Of a stretch of 13,777 bases of DNA, positions 1 to 5,272 are shown piece by piece. The stretch comes from JBFXAN01 sp050184225. GTDB taxonomy: Bacteria > Chloroflexota > Dehalococcoidia > CAUJGQ01. The notes beneath the pieces were generated by a model. It searched no databases. It saw only the letters and a program-made list of their open reading frames with translations, and was not told the DNA's origin. The translations under genes and the position numbers were made by a program. The DNA is taken from assembly GCA_050184225.1 (NCBI GenBank), contig JBFXAN010000167.1:1-13777 (forward strand). Direction: 5' to 3'. Within the stretch, counting starts at the first letter, position 1. Every line of letters begins with the position of its first letter.

Positions 1-53
1 CGGTGTGCGCAACCACCGGCGCATCTTTGTCTGCGAATCACTCGCATGACCCC

Positions 54-163
54 GGTGCATTGACCTTCTGCGAAGGGGAACGGTTGCAACGTACCGCTGC
101 TTGAGGCCATCCAAGATCTCAGCGTTGGTGCATTGACCTTCTGCGAAGGGGAACGGTTGCAAC
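54..163. CRISPR. End of a CRISPR array: two repeats and one spacer
   Basis: Two identical 37-bp copies lie at 54-90 and 127-163, starting GGTGCATTGACC and ending GGTTGCAAC, and they enclose a 36-nt spacer at 91-126. The constant 73-nt period and the non-matching flanks are what a CRISPR array shows. Inside each repeat CCTTC-TGC-GAAGG can fold into a 5-bp stem with a three-base loop, and the last eight bases GTTGCAAC are themselves a palindrome. Bases 1-53 are probably another spacer; no full repeat is visible to its left. The array must continue beyond the window start, because 163 is followed by unrelated sequence. The TTGCAAC end resembles the 3' end of many type I/III repeats, which would make the plus strand the crRNA strand and 163 the leader-distal end. 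That orientation is an inference. No cas gene is in the window. Confidence 0.85.
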
Positions 164-168
164 GCTGA

Positions 169-185
169 CCCATTGAAACAATGGG
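169..185. other. Perfect hairpin just after the last CRISPR repeat
   Basis: CCCATTG-AAA-CAATGGG forms a 7-bp stem with a three-base loop, six bases after the final repeat. There is no T-run on either side, so it is not a standard intrinsic terminator. It could mark the end of the array transcript or be chance. The rest of 186-388 shows no convincing gene, RNA or repeat. Confidence 0.4.
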
Positions 186-388
186 ACACCGAGCACGGCT
201 ACATCGAACCTCAGTGATTCAAGGGGATTGCTGCGGCTATGACGGCAAGAAACTTGGGTCTTGCAGTCACGTATCACCCACGGGCGCGGGGGCTGTTTCA
301 TGACGATCGATAGCAGCGTTGTCGAACTTCGGTCATGCATGGGGAATCATCCATATCATCGTGGAGACGGCATCGCAGAGGCGGGTGC

Positions 389-655
389 GTGATGTGGCAA
401 GAGGAATGGATGCAGGTGCAGCTCGCGCGGGCGCGGAGTTTTACGACACCGGCGATGCTGACCTTGCTCATGTACATCGTGTTGTGGCTGCCCGGTCTGA
501 TCGCGAACCTACTGTACTATCGCGAAGCGAAAGCAACTGAGCAGATCGCGGGTCAGAGCCTCCCAGGCGTCGGCTGTCTTGGATGGATGCTGATCCTCAA
601 CCTGGGCGCGCTCGGCTTAGTGGCAGTGATCTTGGTGATAACCCGGCCCTTCTAA
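389..655 (+). CDS. Small two-helix membrane protein, function unknown
   Basis: An 88-residue protein. The GTG at 389 has a GAGG ribosome site seven bases upstream; the ATG at 392 is the alternative. After a short polar N-terminus (residues 1-19) there is a hydrophobic segment at about 20-43 (containing MYIVLWLPGLIANLLYY). A short charged loop with a GCLGW turn follows, then a second hydrophobic segment at about 62-85. This is a hairpin inner-membrane protein with both ends probably cytoplasmic. It is the only intact gene on the plus strand in the left half and is not obviously part of the minus-strand phage operon. Small proteins of this shape occur both in hosts and as phage exclusion proteins; nothing in the sequence decides between these. 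I do not recognise a named family. Confidence 0.6.
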   Translation: MMWQEEWMQVQLARARSFTTPAMLTLLMYIVLWLPGLIANLLYYREAKATEQIAGQSLPGVGCLGWMLILNLGALGLVAVILVITRPF

Positions 656-717
656 CCGTAGGTTTGGGTCCGCGCGTCTACAGCACGTTGAAGCCGCACG
701 CGATGACGGAACCGATG

Positions 718-1167
718 TCATTGGGTCCATTCCTGTACTCGCGTGAGTTGGGTTCCACTTGACTCCAGCTTGTATACGTTCCAGCTAGTCTCGTTGTGGA
801 GAACCTGCCCCAGAATCTCAATGTTCTCCTTAATCACACGAGTATCTGGTCGAACGTGGAACTCGAGCGTAGGTTCGGAGCCATCGAGCACCAAATGTAC
901 CCAGAGAGGTGCCTGCGACCACGTTGCTGTTGCACTGGCGAGATACCACGCAAAATCACCGGCGTCTTTGTTAGCCCGGAACGTTAGTTCACCCTTTCGT
1001 GCGAAGGCATTGAGTATTCGTTCGACAACAAGGTCAGCTTGCTGGTACAACTCCTTCTTATGCTCATTGAGACGCAGACGCGCTTGATCTTCTTGGTTCG
1101 CTCGCCCCTGCTGCTGCCGCCGAACGTCATCTTTGCTCAAGAACCCATAATCGTTGTCGCTCGTCAT
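718..1167 (-). CDS. Hypothetical protein (149 aa)
   Basis: It starts at an ATG preceded by GAGGGAAGC, a good ribosome site. Residues 1-45 are polar and rich in Gln, Arg and Glu (a probable helix). The rest alternates helix and strand, with a compact aromatic-rich part (FAWYLASATATW, then LWVHLVLD) and a C-terminal mixed region ending in EWTQ. There are no signal peptide, membrane segment, cysteine cluster or catalytic motif that I can name. It is the last minus-strand gene before the CRISPR array. A 111-bp gap separates it from the FlbD-like gene upstream, so co-transcription is possible but not shown. Confidence 0.7.
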   Translation of the reverse strand: MTSDNDYGFLSKDDVRRQQQGRANQEDQARLRLNEHKKELYQQADLVVERILNAFARKGELTFRANKDAGDFAWYLASATATWSQAPLWVHLVLDGSEPTLEFHVRPDTRVIKENIEILGQVLHNETSWNVYKLESSGTQLTRVQEWTQ

Positions 1168-1278
1168 GCTTCCCTCTCCACGGTTATTGGTCGGACCGGA
1201 TTCTACTGCAACGGCGCTTGATCTGGTGAGCGGTTGCGAGGTCTGCCCGGGTGTGGTTGCAATTACGGAATTGAGCCG

Positions 1279-1497
1279 TCAGCCAGCGCTGTCACCCTGG
1301 ACCACACCGGGTTTCGGTGGCCACTGGCCCTGGAGCTTCTTGACGACGAGTTCCGGTGGCTCAGTGACGTGGATTCCTAGCCCTGCCGTCGTGAGTACGG
1401 CACCGTCACCTTCGTGTTCGACGGCGATCACTTGCTCTGGATTCACCCAGATGGTCTGGTCGTTCTGCATTGTGAATTGGACGAGCTTCACTGCCAT
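1279..1497 (-). CDS. FlbD-like small beta-rich protein (72 aa)
   Basis: The start ATG at 1497 has GGAAGGA six bases upstream, which is better than the longer in-frame start at 1548. The 72-residue product opens MAVKLVQFTMQNDQTIWVNP and continues with EQVIAVEHEGDGAVLTTAGLG and VTEPPELVVKKL. This pattern is two strands with an Asn/Asp turn, a second pair of strands, then a final helix beginning E-x-x-E/L-V. It matches the general layout of short FlbD-like proteins that appear in flagellar operons and, as unexplained homologues, in phages. With no flagellar gene nearby, a phage or regulatory accessory role is more likely than motility. The resemblance is by eye only. The C-terminus (QWPPKPGVVQGDSAG) looks disordered. 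Confidence 0.65.
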   Translation of the reverse strand: MAVKLVQFTMQNDQTIWVNPEQVIAVEHEGDGAVLTTAGLGIHVTEPPELVVKKLQGQWPPKPGVVQGDSAG

Positions 1498-1829
1498 CGT
1501 GGTCCTTCCGACTCCCTTCAGTTCGCCACCGTACAACCAGCGTCTCACGAACGATGAGGCAGGATACGTTCTCTTATGGTTACTGCCGCTATCGCGCTTT
1601 GATGCGGCGTTTACGATGGCGCAATGGTGTGCAGATGTACGTGAGGCGTCAGGCCGCTACCGGTTCTCTGCCTCAACAGGCGTCCGCTTCAAAGCAATCT
1701 GGCGGCGGTACGGGCACTTGCTGCCTGCTGAGCGACCGTCGTTTGCAGAAGCGACGGATGAGTTGAAGGGCACAGTTGAGTTGGAAGAGAACTTCACTAC
1801 TAGTAGTGAAGTTCGTCCTTCGTGGGGCG
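1498..1829. other. Gene-poor divergent region
   Basis: This 332-bp stretch lies between the minus-strand FlbD-like gene and the plus-strand ParB remnant. Open frames exist on both strands, but none has a good ribosome site together with a recognisable product. A large palindrome near its right end (1789-1814) is the only clear structure. It may hold divergent promoters, but I see no strong -35/-10 pair. It could equally be decayed coding sequence. Confidence 0.4.
1789..1814. repeat. Perfect 26-nt palindrome
   Basis: The half-site GAACTTCACTACT is followed directly by its exact reverse complement AGTAGTGAAGTTC, centred between 1801 and 1802 on ACTAGT. It ends 15 bases before the ATG of the ParB-like remnant. 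The position suits an operator bound by a dimeric repressor, or a strong cruciform or RNA hairpin in the 5' leader. No T-run follows, so it is not a simple terminator. Confidence 0.75.
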
Positions 1830-2459
1830 ATGCCTACGACGAAACCGATGGCCGAGGCACGATCCGCGATCGGCGCGGAAGTAAAGCCGTTCTACGAAGC
1901 CGAGGCGAAGGCGCGGCAGCGGGAGCACGGCGGCACAGCACCTGGAAAACCGAAGCGCGAGCGAACACTTCCTGCAAATTTGCAGGAAGTGTCTGGCGAC
2001 CCTGAGCCAGAGGCCGAACCGGACCCTAACCCTGCGAAGGGTGAAGCGATGGCGCAAGCAGCAAAAGCAGTTGGGGTGAGTCCGCGCTCGGCGTACGACA
2101 CCGCCAAGATCAAGAAGGAAGATCCGGACGTGTTCAAAGGGATGCTCGAAGGTCATGTGACGATGAAGCAAGCAAAGGAGGCAGTGAAGAAGGTTGTCAG
2201 TCAGCGATCACACTGGCTCCGGTGCGAGATAGCCTTGCAGCAGTCGCCACGCATTCGCAAACTTGGTCGCCTCACGGGACGGCAGCTCGTGGATACACGT
2301 CTTCCAAGGGCACGTGGTACACCGATCGGCGAACTCACAACCGGTGTCAGCGAAGGCGCGGAAGGTACCGCCAAGCTCATAGTCAACGGTTCCAGGTGGC
2401 CCCGCGGCGCGGCGTTTGCGTTCAGCAGCGGCACGGCAGGCGCGGCACCGACTGCGTAG
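1830..2459 (+). pseudogene. Remnant of a ParB-like DNA-binding protein
   Basis: The open frame from the ATG at 1830 encodes 209 residues, but only the first 122 (to about 2195) look like a known family. They contain KPFYEAEAKARQREHGGTAP followed by QAAKAVGVSPRSAYDTAKIK and then DPDVFKGMLEGHVTMKQAKE. These match the region just after the catalytic domain of ParB/Srx-type proteins of phages and mobile elements, including a helix-turn-helix (VGVSPRSAYDTAKI). The N-terminal ParB nuclease/CTPase-type domain is absent, and no trace of it is readable upstream. From about residue 123 the frame is simply antisense to the cysteine-cluster gene at 2208-2573, so this tail is probably not native. It is opposite in strand to the whole neighbouring operon. 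A short functional HTH protein cannot be excluded. Confidence 0.55.
1965..1992. repeat. Perfect 28-nt palindrome inside the ParB remnant
   Basis: ACACTTCCTGCAAA is followed directly by TTTGCAGGAAGTGT, its exact reverse complement. In the ParB-like frame it encodes part of LPANLQEVS. A perfect palindrome of this length inside coding sequence is unexpected. It could be a protein-binding site, an RNA hairpin or a relic of a small inserted element. Confidence 0.8.
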
Positions 2460-2573
2460 TCCTTTGACGGTCCCGGGCGCTTCCGTGAAGTGGGATCGGG
2501 GGTACGAACCGCCGCAGCCGCGACAGCGGAACCGTTCATCCGGCGCTGCGAGCGGTTCCGCGTGCGCTCCCAT
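2208..2573 (-). CDS. Phage protein with two cysteine clusters
   Basis: A 121-residue protein. The ATG at 2573 has AGGGGGAG five bases upstream and is preferred over the GTG at 2594. N-terminal cluster: C17-x2-C20 and C43-x2-C46, with a ...FTEAPGTVKGLRSRC loop between. This is the treble-clef zinc layout widespread in small phage proteins (C-x2-C, F, dGL, C-x2-C). C-terminal cluster: C79-x5-C85-x2-C88-x4-C93 (CEFADRCTTCPWKTC), a four-cysteine pattern that could bind zinc or an Fe-S cluster. No HNH catalytic histidine/asparagine set is evident, so a nuclease role is not supported. It is the last gene of the minus-strand block, 17 bases after the stop of the preceding gene, and its 3' end abuts the truncated ParB remnant on the other strand. 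Confidence 0.8.
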   Translation of the reverse strand: MGAHAEPLAAPDERFRCRGCGGSYPRSHFTEAPGTVKGLRSRCRACRAAAERKRRAAGPPGTVDYELGGTFRAFADTGCEFADRCTTCPWKTCIHELPSREATKFANAWRLLQGYLAPEPV

Positions 2574-2590
2574 CTGTCTCCCCCTTTCAC

Positions 2591-2896
2591 TCACTCCGGC
2601 GCTTCGACCTCAACGCCGTTGACCGCCACCATCGGCGCGAAGATGCCGCGTTGGACGGCGTCACGCTCGATGATCGCGCAGCCCAACGCCTCAACCAGAT
2701 CACGCAACGCCGCTGCGTTGAGCGGGTCGACCAGCACGTCGATATGGATCTCATCGACCAGATGTTGGCTGTCCGGGCGCACTTCGATGTGGATGCTGGA
2801 GAGGCCGTCGTGGTCGCCGGGGATAGCAATCCGCGGGACACTCGCCGCGCGCACGATGTCATCGACAAACCACGTCAGGCTGTTTGCCGCAGCCAT
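2591..2896 (-). CDS. Hypothetical phage-type protein (101 aa)
   Basis: It starts at the ATG at 2896 or at the adjacent GTG at 2899, six or three bases after the upstream stop. The N-terminal part (MAAANSLTWFVDDIVRAASV) is helical and amphipathic. It is followed by PGDHDGLSSIHIEVRPD and DEIHIDVLVD, two predicted strands, and then a helix (NAAALRDLVEALGCAIIERD). The overall alpha/beta pattern with many acidic residues suggests a small soluble structural or accessory protein. I do not recognise the family. The tight spacing on both sides places it in the tail operon and argues that it is expressed with its neighbours. Confidence 0.75.
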   Translation of the reverse strand: MAAANSLTWFVDDIVRAASVPRIAIPGDHDGLSSIHIEVRPDSQHLVDEIHIDVLVDPLNAAALRDLVEALGCAIIERDAVQRGIFAPMVAVNGVEVEAPE

Positions 2897-2902
2897 CACG
2901 GC

Positions 2903-3094
2903 TTACCCCGCTGACACGGTGAGCACGCCCACGTTGTTCCAGAGCTGGCCCGCGACCTGGGGGTCACTCGTCGGCAGGTTCGGCATCATCACTACCGCCC
3001 CCTCCAGGTTCGTGTCCCCTTTGACGACGAGATAGCCGTTGGCTGTCACCGGACCAAGCTTGCCGGGACCCCGCAAGAGTTGATGGACGGCCAT
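2903..3094 (-). CDS. Small phage structural-type protein (63 aa)
   Basis: The start is certain: AAGGAGGA sits six bases before the ATG. The product is rich in Gly, Val and Asn and reads as short strands and turns (GPVTANGYLVVKGDTNLEG). It ends in LPTSDPQVAGQLWNNVGVLT plus VSAG. That TSDP...GqLWN...L.vS.G ending is familiar from C-termini of phage tail and fibre-associated proteins, where it often finishes a much longer chain. Here it stands alone with its own ribosome site, so it may be a mini-protein version or a split-off end. It lies between the scaffold-like gene and the 101-aa gene in one transcription direction. The exact role is unknown. Confidence 0.75.
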   Translation of the reverse strand: MAVHQLLRGPGKLGPVTANGYLVVKGDTNLEGAVVMMPNLPTSDPQVAGQLWNNVGVLTVSAG

Positions 3095-3133
3095 GATCGT
3101 TCCTCCTTGACTGCTCGGTGCTGCGCCGTGTGG

Positions 3134-3943
3134 TTAGTCGCTGTCGACCTCGGCCAGCCGATGCGCTTGCGTATAGGCGGCGTAGAGGTCCGGGTTCTCG
3201 CGGGCGACGATGCCGATCGCGGCGGGCAAGCTCACGTCCTTGTGGTCCTCGACGTACCGCTGCGCCTGCGCCTCAATCCCGCGGTAGGCGCGTCGCTCGG
3301 CAGCGGTGGACATCGCGTCGTAGACGGTCGCGGGTGCCGGCTCCGGACGTGTCACCGGCGCACGGCGCGGTGCCTGCATGTACTCCGCGTACATCTGCCC
3401 GCCACGCTCAGTGTGCAAGAACTCCGTCAGCGTCTCCCCACGCGATTCGGCAACGGCGGTCATCCGCTGATAGATGGCGTGCTGATCCTCGCGCCGGTTC
3501 TCTTCGAGCTGATCGATGCGATCGTCGAGGTCGCGATAGGTGCTCGTCAGGGCGGCTCCCTCGGCAAAACCAAGGCGGGTCATCATCCCGTCCACGTCCA
3601 TCGCCTTCTCTCCTTTCATCGGTAGCGTGCCGAAGTAGCGTTGCACCAACCGCTTCCCCTCAGCGGTCTGCAAGAAGGCGCGGACGCCATCGGTGAGTGA
3701 GCGATAGCCGCCCGGTCCGACCAACGGCTGTACCTGCTGCTTGATCGCGGTGAGCAGGCCGCTGATGTCGCCCGCGTCGTCGGTGAGCTTCAATCCCGCG
3801 GTCATTGGCTGCGCCTCCTGCGGGCACTGACACACGGTTGCCTTGCTCGACAACGCCGTACAGTGACACCCCTCGCTCTGTGCTTGCTGCACTGCCTCTG
3901 CCATCGCCTGCTGCCCGCGCACCGTCGTTACCTTCAGCGGCAT
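3134..3943 (-). CDS. Probable phage scaffold/structural protein
   Basis: A 269-residue protein. The ATG at 3943 overlaps the previous stop as TGATG, which indicates coupled translation; a GTG lies at 3946. An N-terminal segment has paired cysteines (C-H-C and C-Q-C, about residues 26-40). A helical middle includes LDDRIDQLEENRREDQHAIY, which may form a coiled coil, followed by a Pro-rich linker (RRAPVTRPEPAPA). The C-terminal helical module RYVEDHKDVSLPAAIGIVAR plus ENPDLYAAY resembles the C-terminus of phage scaffold and Mu-I-like protease/scaffold proteins. No protease catalytic residues are recognisable. Two good internal ribosome sites precede in-frame ATGs at 3805 and 3601, so shorter products are possible. 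Neighbouring genes are tail-related. Confidence 0.7.
   Translation of the reverse strand: MPLKVTTVRGQQAMAEAVQQAQSEGCHCTALSSKATVCQCPQEAQPMTAGLKLTDDAGDISGLLTAIKQQVQPLVGPGGYRSLTDGVRAFLQTAEGKRLVQRYFGTLPMKGEKAMDVDGMMTRLGFAEGAALTSTYRDLDDRIDQLEENRREDQHAIYQRMTAVAESRGETLTEFLHTERGGQMYAEYMQAPRRAPVTRPEPAPATVYDAMSTAAERRAYRGIEAQAQRYVEDHKDVSLPAAIGIVARENPDLYAAYTQAHRLAEVDSD
3610..3616 (-). promoter_or_regulatory. Internal ribosome site before ATG 3601
   Basis: AAAGGAG on the minus strand, eight bases before the in-frame ATG at 3601. It would start a 155-residue C-terminal product containing the coiled-coil part and the ENPDLYAAY module. This is a much better site than the one for the full-length start. Confidence 0.45.
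3814..3819 (-). promoter_or_regulatory. Internal ribosome site before ATG 3805
   Basis: AGGAGG on the minus strand, eight bases before the in-frame ATG at 3805 (protein start MTAGLKL). This may be the real start of the gene, or a second start that removes the cysteine-bearing N-terminus. Confidence 0.45.
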
Positions 3944-4707
3944 CACACACCCCTGTTTTGGCCTGGGAACGCCCGCACTTCGACGCCCAGCGATGCCGGA
4001 TGCGACGGATCGGGATCGGGCAACAGCGGCTCCGCTTCATCATCATCATCGTCATCCAAGGGCACGGAGGTAGTCGCGTGAACTACTAGCTCGGCGGTGT
4101 CTCTTGCTTCACCGGCTGCTGCTTGCTGTACCGCAATCGCTCCGTCGTCCACGTCAGCGGGCTTCGCCGGCGCGGTTGGCTGCAAGAAGGCGCGCCGCAG
4201 ATCGGTCGGCACAAAGCCCACGCCCAGGTGGAAGTTGATCCACGCCTCGCGAAAGGCGGTGCGGAACGGCCAGCTAGACGGCGACCGATCCAGGGCAGCC
4301 ATGGACTGATACACCTGCTGCTCAGTATCGAAGTACGCGCGGACCACAGTCCCCGTTGCCCGCAGCGCCTCTTCCGCGGCAGCTTTCGCTGCGTCCCGCT
4401 GCTGCTCCAACGTCCGTAACTCGGCGAGTCGGCGCTCGCGTTCTTCCCGTCGCTGCTGCGCTTCCGCAATCGCCCGCCGGCGTCGGAGTTCAACGAGGGC
4501 AGCTTGCACCCGCCGCTGATCGTGCTCGGCAGCGGTGATCTGCGCCTCGGCCTCGCGCAGCTTCGCCGCGATCTGCGGGTCGGTGTAGCTGTCCAACGAC
4601 AACGACGCCGCCGTCTCTTGGAGTTCCGCAATCCGCTCGGCAACGGCACGACCTTCCGCGATCAGCGCGTCCTCGCTTGGCAGTGCTGTTGGTGTGCGCT
4701 TGCTCAT
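3943..4707 (-). CDS. Coiled-coil protein with acidic C-terminus
   Basis: A 254-residue protein whose ATG overlaps the stop of the chaperone-like gene (ATGA). Residues 15-115 are an almost continuous charged helix, rich in Ala, Glu, Arg and Gln (for example RRVQAALVELRRRRAIAEAQ), and should form a long coiled coil. A more globular part follows with aromatic residues (RAYFDTEQQVYQSM; AFREAWINFHLGVGF). The tail is disordered and acidic, with six consecutive Asp at about 218-223 and then Pro/Asp-rich sequence. The shape suits a scaffold, tail-assembly or head-tail accessory protein, but no family is recognised. It is translationally coupled at both ends (ATGA upstream, TGATG downstream), so it is probably made in fixed proportion to its neighbours. 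Confidence 0.75.
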   Translation of the reverse strand: MSKRTPTALPSEDALIAEGRAVAERIAELQETAASLSLDSYTDPQIAAKLREAEAQITAAEHDQRRVQAALVELRRRRAIAEAQQRREERERRLAELRTLEQQRDAAKAAAEEALRATGTVVRAYFDTEQQVYQSMAALDRSPSSWPFRTAFREAWINFHLGVGFVPTDLRRAFLQPTAPAKPADVDDGAIAVQQAAAGEARDTAELVVHATTSVPLDDDDDDEAEPLLPDPDPSHPASLGVEVRAFPGQNRGV

Positions 4708-5210
4708 GACGTCGCCTCGTTGATACCGCTCAGCTCAGCGATGTCGGTCGGCGTCATGCCGCACAATCGCTGCGCGACGGCGAACACTCGTTGCAGCGCG
4801 ATCCCGCTCTTGCGGCCCAACGCGGCGATTTCGTTGTCGGTGAACAGCCGCTTGCCATCGGCATCCGTGATACAGCGGCCGCACAAGCGCGCCCGCAGGT
4901 TCTTGTAGTTGAACTCGGCGCTGTCCGTGCGGTGCTGCGTCATCTCGACTTCGAACTCATCACGGTCGATGGCGCTGAGGCCACGCGCATAGACGCCGTA
5001 GGTCGTGCGGTCAGCCGCCGGTACGTCCTTGGGTGCCCACTCCGGCACCGGCACGAACTCCAAGGGCAGGTCATCGGCGGCAAGGATCTCTTGCACCGAC
5101 AGCACGGTCCTGGTGTTCGTTGGCTGCGGCGGCTGCATCACCTGGTCGATTGCTGCGTGCAGCTCTGCTTCGCCGTTGCGCTCGTTGAAGATCATCGTTG
5201 GCTCGTCCAC
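4704..5210 (-). CDS. Tail assembly chaperone-like protein
   Basis: A 168-residue protein. The GTG at 5210 has GGAGGG six bases upstream, which is preferred over upstream in-frame codons. The N-terminal third is variable (MDEPTMIFNERNGEAELHAA). The conserved-looking part is residues 80-165: IDRDEFEVEM, then NLRARLCGRCITDADGKRLF, then TDNEIAALGRKSGIALQRVF and AVAQRLCGM. This D..E.E, N.RARL, i.DadGkrLF, aL..ks..al.rvf..a..l.G pattern is that of siphophage tail assembly chaperones (gpG/HK97-gp14 type), which bind the tape measure during tail formation. In typical siphophages this gene precedes the tape-measure gene; here it follows it. I see no slippery sequence near its 3' end that would make a gpGT-type fusion. 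Confidence 0.75.
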   Translation of the reverse strand: MDEPTMIFNERNGEAELHAAIDQVMQPPQPTNTRTVLSVQEILAADDLPLEFVPVPEWAPKDVPAADRTTYGVYARGLSAIDRDEFEVEMTQHRTDSAEFNYKNLRARLCGRCITDADGKRLFTDNEIAALGRKSGIALQRVFAVAQRLCGMTPTDIAELSGINEATS

Positions 5211-5272
5211 TGCATTCCCTCCGTGTCGTCTACCCTGGTGCATTGCCTTCGCGTGTTCCCGATCCGTTGTTG

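Noticed and set aside
91..126. First ten bases of the CRISPR spacer (GTACCGCTGC) also occur at 3254-3263 and 10122-10131 in the phage-like genes.
   Set aside because: The match stops after ten bases. At both places the bases just 5' also match the repeat end (AC or AAC), which would mark the site as self-like and not as a target. Short GC-rich matches like this are not evidence of targeting.
1554..1829. Possible transposase remnant in the plus-strand frame around 1600-1830 (a GTVELEENF-like stretch).
   Set aside because: The resemblance to an IS1595-type motif is only a few residues, with no catalytic follow-up and no inverted-repeat ends.
4037..4055. CAT/CGT triplet repeat as a possible microsatellite switch.
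   Set aside because: It simply encodes the six-Asp run of the coiled-coil protein and is in-frame, so length change would not switch the gene on or off.
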